This document shows positions 1 to 11,151 of a stretch of 64,000 bases of DNA, piece after piece. The position numbers were made by a program, and so were the translations under genes. How positions within the stretch are numbered: the stretch's first letter is position 1; every line of letters starts with the position of its first letter. This DNA comes from Monodelphis domestica. Lineage: Eukaryota > Chordata > Mammalia > Didelphimorphia > Didelphidae. The stretch is taken from positions 18,120,755 through 18,184,754 of the forward strand of contig NC_077232.1 in assembly GCF_027887165.1 (NCBI RefSeq). Reading direction: 5' to 3'. Below the pieces are notes generated by a model that did not search any database, was not told the origin of the DNA, and saw only the letters and a list, made by a program, of their open reading frames with translations.

Positions 1-819
1 TTCCAAAAAAACCCTAGAGTATATGTCAACTATGCTATGTTTTCTCTCTCCTTAATTATACATTCTAGAATGGAGTTATTCACAGGTTTCCATTATTCCT
101 TCCCAGAAAGAAATTCATCTCTCTTAGTGAGTGAGAATCAGATCCAGAATAAAACTTCTTCTTGTTGGTTACTATATATTTTGAAGGATGAAAGATCCTT
201 AAGGTAAATTAAAATATCAGAGGGGATTTGCCTTTGGAAGAGGGGTCTAACAAGTTTCTGGATAACTGAAACCCCTTATATAACTTTACATGTTTTTACA
301 TGTTCTGCCAGGCTTGTGATCCATTTTTCAATTCTAAAAAGTAAATCACATCGAATTCTCCCATATTTCACTCAAATTCTCACTATTTTCTCCACTGCTC
401 TCTTTTCTGAGGCTGTGTATATAGACTTATTAATGATAATTGAACTGCTAGAAATTGATGACTACCAAAAGTGAACTCATATCACTCAAAAAGAGAACCC
501 AGGCATAGGGCCACGTAAAATTATCCAGCTCAAGAGAATGCGAAGTGAGAATATAACATAGGTAGAATAACTAGGAGAGAGTAGTGCCAGAAAAACCCAT
601 CGAGCAGGGATAGTCTTTGATCTTTGCCACATATGGCTGAGGAGGAAGAAAGATGAAGTTCCCTGAGGTGGAAGAATGTTGACGAATCATTCAGAAATGT
701 GCGTTCATTAATGAGTTTAATAATGTATAATGATATTTTGTATCTTAGTATATGTGTTTTCCATTACCTAATTCAAAAGGCTTCTTCTATACATTTCACA
801 AAATATTACCATCAACTAT

Positions 820-1615
820 TGTAAACCTTAAAATTTCTTAGACTTATAAATGTTGGAAATATCACCATTGGGAAATTTCATACTTGGAAAAATGTGAACC
901 CCATTGGCATGAGAGGTTCCTTCTCCTCCCTACTTAAGATTACTTTAGGACAGAAACCTTTTGCTGAACAATGGAAAGGGCTTTGACCTATGCTTAAGCA
1001 TAGAAGAGGAAGTTCTTTGAGTCATGATTGATTTTAGAATTGATACAATAGAGATACTTGGAATGACAGAACCAGGTCTTGGAAATTCCAATCTCCACCC
1101 TACTCAGTCCTAACAGGATTTAGGAAGGGCTGCAGCATAGATCAAAATTTAATTATTCCAATCTCCACCCTACTCAGGGTAACAGGATTTAGGAAGGGCT
1201 GCAGGAAAGGATCAAGATTTAATTATTTGAGAATATGACCTTCAACAGACATGTGCAAAGCCACAGACCTCTGGGCGGTCCTGGGTTAAGCTAGAGCCAC
1301 TATTGGCACAGGGAAGACATGGACAGTGATTGGTAGATGTAAGAACTGAGGGGAGGGAACTTGGATGGTTTCCTTAAAGATAGCGGGGTCTAAGGACTAG
1401 GGGGGTTGGTTGGAGAGGTTTTGCTCTGAGAGGTAGTGCTCTGAGAAGGTTGCTCTGAAGGAAGCTGGAGGTGGAGGCCCCTGAGACTGTTTCTCCATTT
1501 TGGTCACGTGAGTGATAGGGACTGATCTCCTTTCTTTGCCTCAGCTATCTAAGGGCTTGGGCCTTTTGGCCCAGCCTAAACGGAGGGGGCATTTAAGCCC
1601 TATTCCCTTCTCTCC

Positions 1616-1690
<75 letters not shown>

Positions 1691-1831
1691 CCTTTCTTCC
1701 TCCTGTTTGTAATTAAATTCCATAAAAGGTTGACTGCTGACTTGAGTTTTCATTTAGGAATTACATAGCTGAATTCCTTGGTGACCTTAAATTAATATAT
1801 ATCTGTCTTTTAAAGTGATTTCCTTGTCACA
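820..1831 (+). mobile_element. Solo LTR of an endogenous retrovirus, class I-type
   Basis: A 1,012-base element starts TG, ends CA and is flanked by CTAT at 816-819 and 1832-1835. The same site in U2, U3 and U4 is empty (CAGCTATAATG), which fixes the ends. A 4-base duplication fits class I (gamma-like) elements. It holds a direct repeat of about 70 bases (from 1,084 and 1,155) and a CT microsatellite, and an AATTAAA signal near its end. It is a fossil with no internal genes and is younger than the U1-U4 duplications. Confidence 0.8.
1616..1688 (+). repeat. (CT)n microsatellite
   Basis: About 36 CT repeats with one or two interruptions, inside the U1 solo LTR. The open frame of Ser-Leu repeats across it is an artefact of the repeat. 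Confidence 0.95.
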
Positions 1832-1904
1832 CTATAATGTATTTTGCTCTCTGTTTTTCTCTTGACACAGGTGATGTTTACAAAGTCCCTTAAGATACAT
1901 ATCT

Positions 1905-2849
1905 ATGGAGAATAGCTCAGAGGTGAAAGAGTTCATCCTTGTGGGATTAACAGATGCCCCAGAGCTCCAAGTGCCCCTCTTCATAATGTTCATGGTCATC
2001 TATGTCATCACTGTGGTGGGGAACCTGGGAATGGTGGTGATTATCTTTTGGGACTCTCGTCTCCACACCCCCATGTACTTTTTCCTCAGTAACCTCTCTT
2101 TGGTGGATTTTGGCTATTCTACAGCTATTACTCCTAAAGTGATGGCTGGTTTCCTCACAGGCAACAAAATCATCTCCTACAATGGATGTGCTGCACAAAT
2201 ATTCTTCTTTGCGGCATTTGCCACTGTTGAAAGTTATCTCTTGGCTGCTATGGCCTATGATCGCCATGTAGCTGTGTGTAAGCCCCTCCATTACACCACC
2301 ACCATGACATCCAGTGTGTGTGCCAGTCTGGTCATTGGCTCCTATGTCTGTGGTTTTCTGAATTCCTCCATTCACACAGGAGACACATTCAGCCTCCACT
2401 TTTGCAATTCCAATGTCATTCCTCACTTTTTCTGTGATTTCCCACCCCTTTTAGCTCTTTCTTGTTCTGACACACACATTACTGAATTAGTTATTTTCTT
2501 TGTTGTAGCATTCAATGTCTTTTTTGCCATTTTCACCATATTGGTATCCTATTTATTCATCTTTGTAGCTATCCTGAGAATGCACTCAGCTGAGGGTCGC
2601 CAGAAAGCCTTCTCTACCTGTGCTTCCCACCTCACAGCAGTGTCTATATTCTATGGGACCATCATCTTCATGTACTTACAACCCAGTTCTAGTCATTCCA
2701 TGGACACAGACAAAATGGCCTCAGTATTCTACACCATGGTCATCCCCATGTTGAACCCTCTGGTCTATAGCCTGAGGAATAAAGATGTCAAGAGTGCTTT
2801 TTCTAAACTTTCTCAGGGTGCAAAGTCTTCTTTAGGCTTATCCTTTTAA
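1905..2849 (+). CDS. OR5B-like: Olfactory receptor OR1, family 5 subfamily B-like, intact
   Basis: This is a 314-residue seven-helix G-protein-coupled receptor, expected in the cilia membrane of olfactory sensory neurons and coupled to G-olf. It starts MENSSEV with an N-glycosylation site at N3. The family marks are in place: GN at 39-40 in helix 1, [15 protein letters not shown] at 54-68, [10 protein letters not shown] at 116-125, SY at 215-216, [10 protein letters not shown] at 234-243 and [13 protein letters not shown] at 281-293. Cys95 and Cys177 can form the conserved disulfide. The DRY motif reads DRH. Length is normal and the frame is open. The ATG was chosen because a pyrimidine tract and AG acceptor end at 1870, 34 bases before it. 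Its first exon should lie left of the window. The OR5B call is from remembered family sequences, not a search. Confidence 0.96.
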   Translation: MENSSEVKEFILVGLTDAPELQVPLFIMFMVIYVITVVGNLGMVVIIFWDSRLHTPMYFFLSNLSLVDFGYSTAITPKVMAGFLTGNKIISYNGCAAQIFFFAAFATVESYLLAAMAYDRHVAVCKPLHYTTTMTSSVCASLVIGSYVCGFLNSSIHTGDTFSLHFCNSNVIPHFFCDFPPLLALSCSDTHITELVIFFVVAFNVFFAIFTILVSYLFIFVAILRMHSAEGRQKAFSTCASHLTAVSIFYGTIIFMYLQPSSSHSMDTDKMASVFYTMVIPMLNPLVYSLRNKDVKSAFSKLSQGAKSSLGLSF

Positions 2850-3594
2850 TTAGGGCATAACCTAATGCATCTTTTCTATTCACACCTTCATTTTACCCAC
2901 ACTCTCTTCATCATCAATGGCATAGACAGACTGAATTCCTATTTCTTCCTGAACCTGGGAACTACCTTCTTGGAAGGTTTCTAATTACCAAATGTTTATT
3001 CTTCTGTTTATAGAATTTAGGAGATTTGGCATCATTTATCTCAATTCTAATTGTCACTCCAAGACAATTTCTGAAATTCAGAAAAGTTCCCATTAAATTT
3101 GTATAGAACTATAGCAAAACTCTTGCTGTTGAGCAGGATGTGATGCCAAGTATTGAAAATTGTCCCCGTGAATACTTCATTTGCTCAGTGTGTTCCTTAG
3201 CCCAAATTATTAAGTGTGTTGAGGATTTCCACCCAGAATGATCTTTTGTAGTTATGAGAAAAATGCTACAGAAAAGTTAGTTACTATTATCCTCAGTGTG
3301 AATTTTTGTATATAATACCATTTCTTTGGCATGTTGTGCTTCCAGTGTGACATTTTCTTTTACCTAGACAAATCTATCACTCATTTATAATCTTCACTGA
3401 TATAGAGGGTTGTCTAGGGCACTGACAGGTTAAGTGAATATTTCATGATCATACAACCAGTCAGAAGCAAGAATTATCTTAAAATTTCCTCATTCCAAGA
3501 TCACTGTTCTGCATTGTTCCATGCTGTTATCAACATGTTTTATTTTAAACAGTTGAAATAAATGATCTAGTTTAGCTGGGTGATTCTTCAGAGG

Positions 3595-4152
3595 CCACAA
3601 CAATGAATTGGAAACTCAGGGGATGCCCATCAATTGGGGAATGGCTGAGCAAGTTGTGGTATATGATTGTGATTGAGTACTATTGTACTAGAAAAAATGA
3701 TGACCAAGAGGCTTTCAGAGAAAACCTGGGGAGACGTACATGAACTAATGCAAAGTGAAATGAGCAGAACCAGCAGAACATTGTATACAGTAAGAGCAAT
3801 ATTATATGTTGATTAATTGAAACATATAGCAATACAATGATGTGATAAAATTCTGAAGGACTTGTGATGACAAATGCTATGTGCCTGCAGACAAAGAACT
3901 GATGGAGTCTGAATGGAGATCGATGCTTTCTTTAAAAACTTTATTCATTTTTTCAAATGAATTTTTGTTTGCATCTTGGAACATATGGAAGTATTGTGTA
4001 TTATTGCAAATGTGTAATCTATATCAAATTGTTTGCCTTCTCTAGGAACAAAAGGGAAAGAGAGAGACAGAAAGAATTTGAAACTCAAAGTTTAAAAAAA
4101 TTGTGTAAGTGATGCTTACATGTAATTAGAAAAATAAAAATACACTTAAAAT
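3595..4152 (+). mobile_element. LINE-1 3' end, U1
   Basis: The + strand keeps the end of ORF2 (GGATGCCCATCAATTGGGGA onward, the last 70 or so codons) and a 3' tail ending AATTAGAAAAATAAAAATAC. Copies sit at the same place in U2 and U3, so it predates the A-unit duplications. Confidence 0.8.
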
Positions 4153-5724
4153 AAGGCCATAAGTCTTTTTTGGTGGATTTTCTATTCTTATGTTTTCAGT
4201 AACAAGTAATTAAAATGATCTCATTTGTCTTAAAGTTCTTTCCTCTTTCCTTTAATGCCAAACTTCTACTTTGGTTTATTTATTCAGTCAGTTTAACTGA
4301 AGTGGAGACAGCAGCCTCTTCTCACCACACTGAGACACGGCTGTCTCTGTTATCTCCTCCATATTGCAAAGGAGACTCTTGTTTATGTACTGCCAGGATA
4401 GATGATCTCTTAGGTCCTTTCCACCTCTTAAAGGCTCTGTTTCTGGAGTTGAATGTTTGAACTTTCCTGTTTGCAGGAAGCTACAGAAGCCAAAGTAAAC
4501 GGCTCTTCATCTCATCAGAATCCAGACCAAACTGCTACAAATAGAGTCATTGGTCTTAAAATGGACTCACCAACTCTTGCAAGGCATAATTGGAGATTCC
4601 GGTGAATGTTTCTAAGTAGGGCAGAAGCTCTCCTTTAGGTTTGGTTGGCTGAATTAGGGAAACCTTGGAGAAATGTGTTGATGTGGATGAACAGAAGTAT
4701 GCCATTGTCTCATCTTCTGTAAGGATTGTGTGAAAGAGAATATGAAAGGTTTGTAACAGAATGGAGGAGGTGAAGGACAGATCGAATAAGGAGGGTTGAT
4801 GAGGTAAAAAATGAGATAACTAATGGGTCTGAGAGATGATCTGTGAAATTCTCTCTTTCCCTCACCCTTTAAACTCAAGAGAGAGGTACCCCTGAGCTGA
4901 TGTTATGGTAAGAATGAACAGGGGCTGTGTCTCAATAAGTAGGTTTCTGGGTAATCATGGAGTTTATTTCTCTCAAGGCTTGGCTGGTATTTGAAATCCC
5001 AGAATTCCTACTTGTCTGGCAGGCTGGCTGTCCCTGGTGGCTTTGTTGTTTAGCCGAGGTTAAATGGCTAGCCTAACCCACCACCCTCTCTTTCTTTAGT
5101 TCTTCTATGATTTGAATTTGACTGAGAGTTATTCCTATATAGGTTGTTTAATAGTTCTAGTAATAAAAGGGGGTGGGGAGAAATAGATTTGTGGGAATAG
5201 GAGACCCTCCCTACAGGTTGTCTTTGTCCTCCTTCTTCAGCTGAGCCAAATGGCTCAGGCTTCAGCTTCTCTTTCTCCTTTCTCTCTAATTACGGTCACT
5301 ATCCTCAACTAAAGAGATAACAAGTATCCTTCTTGGGAAAGTCAATGGATAGGAAGCATCTTTGGGGTGATCCCATGAAATTCAAGGGATCAGCCTCTTT
5401 CAGCGGCAGTTGTTCTTTTGCTTTCTTGTATTGATCATCTAAAGCTGTCAGGCTTCTTCTATTTTTAGGGCAAGGGAAATGTAGGAAAGACTTTGTCCCC
5501 ACAGGTTGGCATCCGGAGCTTGGTTCCTACCTCCTGACTCTCCAGAGATCGCAGGGTAAAAGATCCCTTTCTCAGCTTTTTCTCCCACAAGCCTTTTCTC
5601 CTGCTTCATCTGCTGCTCCCCCTTCCATCAACATTCTAAATGATGGTTCCTCAGTCTCCGTTTTCCTTTCCACACATCTCCCTGGCACAAAACTAGTTTA
5701 TTTGGAACACGGTTAGATGGCATC

Positions 5725-5965
5725 TAGGGAGTGTGGTGAATAGAGGACTTGACTTGAATTCCCAAGAAAGGTTGATTTACAATCTGGCTTCAGATACTAG
5801 TTATAGGACCCAGCACATTCCTTAACTCCCAAGTTTGTTAAAATGAGGAAAATAATAATACCTATCTCCCAGGCTTATTGTGAGGACCAAATGATATAAT
5901 ACTTGAAAAGCATATAGGACACTGTCTGGCACATAGTAGGCACTTAATAATAAATATTTTTCTCT
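5725..5965 (+). mobile_element. MIR-type SINE, U1
   Basis: The 3' part reads ATGAGGAAAATAATAATACC then GTCTGGCACATAGTAGGCAC and TTAATAATAAATATT, the classic MIR/L2-tail pattern. A duplicate is at about 15,600-15,825 in U2. Confidence 0.75.
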
Positions 5966-6929
5966 TTTTCCCTATGGAATTTATGTGAGCAAACATTTAT
6001 TCATTCTGTTATTTAAAATTTTATTTTATATGATGGATTCAAGAAGCATGAATAATTTAAAATACAAAGAAAAGAGTAAAAGATTGCAAAGGAAGTTGTT
6101 AATTAATATTATCTATATCTTTTAAATGTTTATTACTTTTAATCAATAGTAAAATTGCCTTGCTTATCTGTGTCTCTTTCTAAAGTTTCCTTTGTTCTTT
6201 TTAAATGGTTCATTAGTTCTATTTCATTTCTTTTATCACAAAGATTTCATTGTTTTAGAATTCACCAAACTCCCTTCATTATCAGTCCACCTCTTGAAAT
6301 CTGATGCTACTTTTCAAAATGGCAGATGAATTCAAGACGCATTATTGGAAGCCAGTGTGCCTGAGGCTTAGGATTTGGCTCATCTGCCATCTATTGATTT
6401 GTTTTCTATCTTGTTCTTCCAACCAGTCTCTGCCTCTGAGCTCAAGGCCTTGACTCTCTTGATTTCTGAGAGCCATCAGGTCTTCAGAGTATTGGGGAGA
6501 ATTCCTGACAACAGCTGAGAATCCTTGTGACTTCCCTTAGTGAGGTGGCATGAGTCCCCACAGACCCTGGGGTGTTTACATGTTTTACAGAGAAGAGCTC
6601 TGGTGGTCCTCAGAGGACTCTGGGTCCCTTAATGCCACTGATGCTCCAGTGGTTATAAGACCCCTCCAGGCCTTGGCCACAAGACACAGAAAGCCTTTTT
6701 GGACCTCCTTGGTCCTAGAGTACTTGTGACAAGCTTGAAATCAAGGGCCATCAGTCACTTATTGATTTGCTCATTAATAGTTCTCCTGGGCTTTAGTTCA
6801 TCTAGTTACTGAGATGTAGGCAGCAATAGAGACGAAAGAGAACCATCCATGTCCTGAAGGACTCTCTGAATTTGGTGTCAGACACTGGGAAAGGTTTCTT
6901 CAAAAATGCTCTTCCCAATTTTCTGGCTT

Positions 6930-7016
6930 GGGTATAACTGAAGATCTCTGAGGGAATGTTCTTGGTCAGTCTTCCTCCTCTGCGTCTTGTGACAGAACTA
7001 AAGGATTCAGGTAGGT
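6930..7016 (+). other. Predicted noncoding first exon end and splice donor of OR2
   Basis: The donor reads GGATTCAG|GTAGGT with the cut at 7010/7011. The same 60-90 base stretch with the donor occurs upstream of OR3, OR4, OR5 and OR6, although A- and B-type flanks are otherwise diverged. ORs commonly have a noncoding first exon. A motif CTCTGAGGGAATG about 65 bases before the donor vaguely resembles an EBF (O/E) site. The promoter itself is not defined. Confidence 0.6.
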
Positions 7017-7049
7017 GTCATATCTGGTATCTCGGTTGTGTGTGGACAG

Positions 7050-7275
7050 AAGGCTGGGCCTGACTTGTCTGATTGAGTTCAGATCTGTTCTCAGACACTT
7101 AGAAGGTGTTTGACCCTGGGCAAGTCACTTAATGCTTTTGCCTCAGTTTCCTCAACTGTATAATGGTTGAAGCATGAAATGGGAAACCACTCTAGTAGGT
7201 TTGCCATGAAAAGTCCACCAGGGGTTATGAAGAGATGGACATGGCTGAAATGACTGAAGAACAACAGCAAAGTCT
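7050..7275 (+). mobile_element. RTE-tailed SINE, U1
   Basis: CCCTGGGCAAGTCACTTAAT, then CCTCAGTTTCCTCAACTGTA and an end of GAAATGACTGAAGAACAACA, the tail seen in RTE-mobilised marsupial SINEs. Copies at 16,915-17,110 and 29,640-29,885. It starts just after the predicted OR splice donor. Confidence 0.65.
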
Positions 7276-7429
7276 CCTATATTAGAATACTTGTAACAGG
7301 TCCTACTTAGATCTACAATATGAGTATCTTGGGGAAAAGAAGGGAATCTGTCTCTTCAAGGAAAGGGGAGATACAGCATTCCAAAAGAAAGTACTGTAGC
7401 TGCCATTTTCACAATGCAACGTGTTTATA

Positions 7430-7880
7430 GTAAAAACAATGATATTAATAACTAACATTTATTTGACAATTTAAAGTTTACTAAGCACTTTACATTATTA
7501 TTTTTTCAAGTCCTTACCTTCCATCTTAGAAACATTCTGGGTATGGGTTCCAAGGCAGAAGATCAGGAAGGGTTAGGCAATGGGGGTTAAGTGACTTGCC
7601 CAGGGACACACAGCTGAGAAGTGTCTGAGGCCAGATTTGAACTGAAACCCTCCCATCTTTGGGCTCTCAATCCACTGAGCCACCTAGCTGTCCTCTTTAC
7701 ATTATTTTTTTCTTATTTATCCATAATATAAGCTTGTGAGACAGGGTGACTATTGTCCCCATTTTACAGATCAGAAAACTAGGAATGTGAGAGGTTAAGT
7801 AATACCTGGAGTAGACTTCGAACCCAAGTCTTCCTACCTCCATATCCTTTGCTCTTTTTACCTTGATGCCAGGATTTAAG
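7430..7880 (+). mobile_element. MIR/THER-type SINE split by a core-SINE, U1
   Basis: The halves are 7,430-7,499 (AACTAACATTTATTTGACAA) and 7,695-7,880 (CCCATTTTACAGATCAGAAA, GAACCCAAGTCTTCCTACC). A younger SINE separates them, with CTTTACATTATT duplicated on both sides. U2 and U3 have the same nest at about 17,275-17,720 and 30,045-30,490. Confidence 0.75.
7500..7694 (-). mobile_element. tRNA-headed core-SINE (MAR1/SINE1-type), U1
   Basis: On the minus strand it runs from a tRNA-like head (AGGTGGCTCAGTGGATT type, box B GGTTCAAATCT type) to a tail complementary to CCTTACCTTCCATCTTAGAA. Shared by U2 and U3. Confidence 0.8.
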
Positions 7881-8477
7881 TATATTGCATTAGAGAAAAT
7901 TACATTTGAAGAATAGGCAGTTTTGCAGATGTGGAATGGAGAGCCTGAGAGAGTATTTTATCATATTGTTACATGTAGTAAATTGGAAAACCAGAATTGG
8001 GACCCAGGTCTTCTCCCCATAATTTGAATTGTGTCACTACTCCACCAGCAGACCTTTGTGAATATACTTGGTGCTTCATGTATTTCTAAGCACCAGATTG
8101 AGGGTTGTTCTCGATGGATTTTCAAAATGTTCTGCAGACTTCTCTAACTTTTGCCTGAGATGTTTTCAGTTTTATTGTTAGGAATCCTCCTGACCGATAA
8201 CTCCATGATGAAATAGTTGTAACTATATGGCTCCAAGTATACAGTTTTTCACATGGTGAAGATTATTTCTGCTCCTTCATTTTACAGCTATTGTAACAGA
8301 GGCTCTGGGGTGACTTGGCTGATGTCCCAGAGTAATTTATGAGAAGAGGGAAGAGTAGTAATTCAGTAGTAGGACCCTCCTTCATAAAAGTCTATGAGAT
8401 AGTCCAACAGATTGACTAAATTCCATGTAAGCTACATTCAAAGCATTTTCCTCTTCTATGAAAAACAAAACAAAACA

Positions 8478-8695
8478 AAATATCCCTTACATCCTATCCT
8501 AGAATTGATACTAAATATTGGTTCAAAGGCAGAAGAATCATAAGGACCAGACAAGGGGACATAGAGTTGGGGGTTAAGCGACTCTCCCAGGGTCATTCAG
8601 GAAGTGTCTGAGGCCAGATTTGAACTTAAGACTTCCCATCTCCAGCCTTGGCTCCTTCTCCTCTGATCTACCTAGTTGGCCCTCTCCTCTCTTAT
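8478..8695 (-). mobile_element. Old core-SINE, U1 (copies in U2 and U3)
   Basis: A more diverged copy with CAGGAAGTGTCTGAGGCCAG intact. Duplicates are at about 18,330-18,535 and 31,125-31,320. Confidence 0.7.
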
Positions 8696-8839
8696 TTTTG
8701 TATCCCTGGCAAAACGAGGAAATTATCTGAATCCAGCATAACTTCTTGATATATTTTTTTACATATTGCTTTCCTTTCCCTATATTTGCTACCCATCTCT
8801 CAAGTGATCTTTTCAAGAATATCCCTAGAAGTTATCATG

Positions 8840-9170
8840 CTTACTGGCTTGTAGTCTTCACATTTTGTTCTCTTCTGTTTTTTGAAAATAAAAAAAAAAT
8901 TGCTCTTTTCCACTCTTGTGGTACGTCTCCCAGTTTCCATGATGTTTCAGACATCACTGGCAGTGACTCAGACATGACATTTGCCAGTTCTTTCAGAAGC
9001 CAAGGATGTAGATCAGTGGGGCCAGCTGACTTGGATTTATCGAGGTCAGCCAAATGTTCCCTTAAAGTTTGCTTTCTTATCTTAGGTCTCAAGCCTTTCC
9101 ATTGTCGTATTTGTTTCATCATTTCCACTGTAAATTCTCTTTTGCTGAGAAAACAGAAAAATCCTAGAAA
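8840..9170 (-). mobile_element. CR1/L3-like LINE reverse transcriptase fragment, U1
   Basis: The minus strand gives a recognisable fingers/palm stretch: DLDKSKSAGPTDLHPWLLKE, then LANVMSESL and TSWKLGDVPQEWKRA. This corresponds to the KSPGPDGIHPRVLKEL...SWRTGEVPEDWKKA region of CR1-clade elements. It is an ancient fragment only. The family call is from pattern memory. Confidence 0.6.
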
Positions 9171-9174
9171 TTGA

Positions 9175-9580
9175 GCAGCTTTGCCTGAACTCCTCCTGCT
9201 TGTCATTTCTTATAGAATAATAGTGTTCTGTCATGATTATATAGCACAGCTTGTTCAACCGTTCCCCAAGTGATGGAAATCCCTTCAATGTCCAAATCTT
9301 TGCTACCACAAAGACCTGCAATGAGGATTCTTGATTCTTTTAAACCCTTACCTTCCATCTTGGAGTCAATACTGTGTATTGGCTCCAAGGCAGAAGAGTT
9401 GTAAGGGCTAGGAAATGGGGGTCAAGTGATTTGCCCAGGGTCACACAGGTGGGAATTGTCTGAGGCCAGATTTGAACCTAGGACCTCCCATCTCTAGGGC
9501 TAGCTCTCAATCCACTGAGCAACCCAGCTGCCCCCGAGGATTCTTGATTCTTAAAGAACCACACCTTCTGTTAAATTATA
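9175..9580 (-). mobile_element. LINE-1 ORF2 tail fragment, U1, split by a SINE
   Basis: The minus strand encodes VAKIWTLKGFPSLGERLNKL, typical of the LINE-1 ORF2 C-terminus. Copies lie at about 19,055-19,230 and 31,805-31,990. In U1 a SINE sits inside it. Confidence 0.7.
9340..9535 (-). mobile_element. core-SINE specific to U1
   Basis: Flanked by GAGGATTCTTGATTCTT at 9,323-9,339 and 9,536-9,552. U2 and U3 have the empty site. Confidence 0.88.
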
Positions 9581-9734
9581 TGACCTTGTTCCCATATTCC
9601 ACACATTTCTGCTTAAAAATCTAAGTTAGTGAGAGTCTTGTGTATACATATTGGTCTCTTCATGTAATCATATATTTCCTTTTTAATTATTTGCCTTTGT
9701 GTCTTCTGATAGCACTCATCTCTCCAGGAATGAT

Positions 9735-10140
9735 TTCTTCTTATTTATTTTTATTTTAAAAATTTTATTTAATTAGTTAATTTTGAACATTATTACTTGA
9801 TTACAGGAATCATATTCTTTCCCTCACCCCTTCCCATAGCCAGTGCAAAGTTCCATTGTGTTTTATATGTGTCCTTGAGCAGAACCTATTTCCATATTAT
9901 TTATATTTTAACTAAAATGATCATTTAGAGTCTACATTCCCAAACACACCCCATCAGCCCATGTAATCAAGCAGTTGTTTTTCTTCTGTTTTTCTACTCC
10001 TCTGGATGTGGATAGCATCTTTCTCATAGATCCCTCTGAGTTGTTCAAGATCACTGCATTGCCACAAATGGAGAAGTCCATTACATATGATTGTACCACA
10101 GTGTATCAGTCTCTGTGTGCAATGTTCTCAGGGATGATTT
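9735..10140 (-). mobile_element. LINE-1 3' UTR fragment, U1/U2 boundary
   Basis: T-rich start, then the marsupial LINE-1 3' end in antisense (GAACATTATTACTTGATTAC, then TTTTCTTCTGTTTTTCTACTC). Copies at about 19,395-19,790 and 32,150-32,545 plus 33,350-33,390 precede OR3 and OR4. Confidence 0.75.
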
Positions 10141-11151
10141 CTTCTAAAATATTTTAATCTATAGCATACCACTTTTCTTTTCTTCGAACCCACAGATACT
10201 AGCTTTTCAAAAAAAACCCTAAAGTATATGTCAACTATGCTATGTTTTCTCTCTCCTCAATTATATATTCTAGGATGGAGTGATTTACAGGTTTCCATTA
10301 TTCCTTCCCAGAAATAAATACATCTCTCTTAGTGAGTGAGAATCAGATCCAGAATCAAACTTCTTATTGGTTCCTACTTTTTTTGAAGGATGAAACATCC
10401 TTAAGGTAAATTAAAATATCAGAGAGGATTTGCCTTTGGAAGAGGGTCTAACAAGTTTCAGGATAACTGAATCCCCTTATATAATTTTACATGTTCTGCC
10501 AGGCTTGTGATCCATTTTTCAATTCTAAAAATAAATCACTTCTAATTCTCCTGTATTTCAGTCAAAATCTAACTATTTTCTACACTGCTCTGTTTTTTTT
10601 GAAGCTGTGTATATAGACTTATTAATGATAATTGGACTGCTAGAAATTGATGACTACCAAAAGGGAACTCATAACACTCAAAAAGAGAACCCAGGCTTAG
10701 GGCCACGTAAAATTAGCCAGCTCAAGAGAAGGCGAAGTGAGAATATAACATAGGTAGAAAAACTAGGAGAGAGTAGTGCCAGAAAAACCCATCGAGCAGG
10801 GATAGTCAATGACCTTTGCCTTGTGTGGCTGAGTAGGAAGAAAGATGAAGTTCCCTGAGGTGGAAGAATGTTGACAAACCATTCAGAAATGTGAGTTCAT
10901 TAATGAGTTTAATAATGTATAATGATATTTTGCATCTTAGTATATGTGTTGAAAATTCAAAATTGTAGTCTTGATATTATATTTAGTTTAAACTACATGA
11001 AAAGCAATTTTTATGTCATAGAAGTTCAATTTCCTAATTCAACAGGATTCTATACATTTCACAAAATATTACCATCAGCTATAATGTATTTTGCTCTCTG
11101 TTTTTCTCTTGACACAGGTGATGTTTATAAAGTCCCTTAAGATACATATCT

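Larger units (their letters stand above)
1..10200 (+). repeat. Tandem duplication unit U1 (A-type, contains OR1)
   Basis: The unit begins with an AT-rich stretch (ACCCTAGAGTATATGTCAAC) that recurs at about 10,210, 19,845 and 33,435. Order: OR upstream region, OR1, MIR-like remnant at about 3,375-3,530, LINE-1 3' end, unique-looking flank 4,150-5,720 shared by all A units, MIR-type SINE, first exon of OR2, RTE-tailed SINE, split MIR/THER, old core-SINE, CR1-like fragment, LINE-1 pieces. Short open frames in 4,200-5,500 recur in U2 and U3 only as shifted frames, so I do not call genes there. U1-specific insertions are a solo LTR (820-1831) and a SINE (9340-9535). Confidence 0.85.

Noticed and set aside
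1512-1712. Open frame with long Ser-Leu repeats
   Set aside because: It is a translation of the CT microsatellite within the LTR.
1947-2426. A 159-codon antisense open frame inside OR1, repeated inside OR2, OR3 and OR4, and shorter ones in OR5 and OR6
   Set aside because: It is the complement of conserved OR codons. It resembles no protein and persists only because the sense frame is constrained.
4215-5502. Recurring short open frames in the A-type flank (also near 14.5-15.4 kb and 23.7-25.0 kb)
   Set aside because: The copies differ by frame shifts and stops between units and show no protein-like conservation or known domain.
7500-7694. Possible tRNA genes at the box A/box B-like sequences of the core-SINEs
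   Set aside because: Cloverleaf pairing is not kept and the copies are typical dispersed SINEs.
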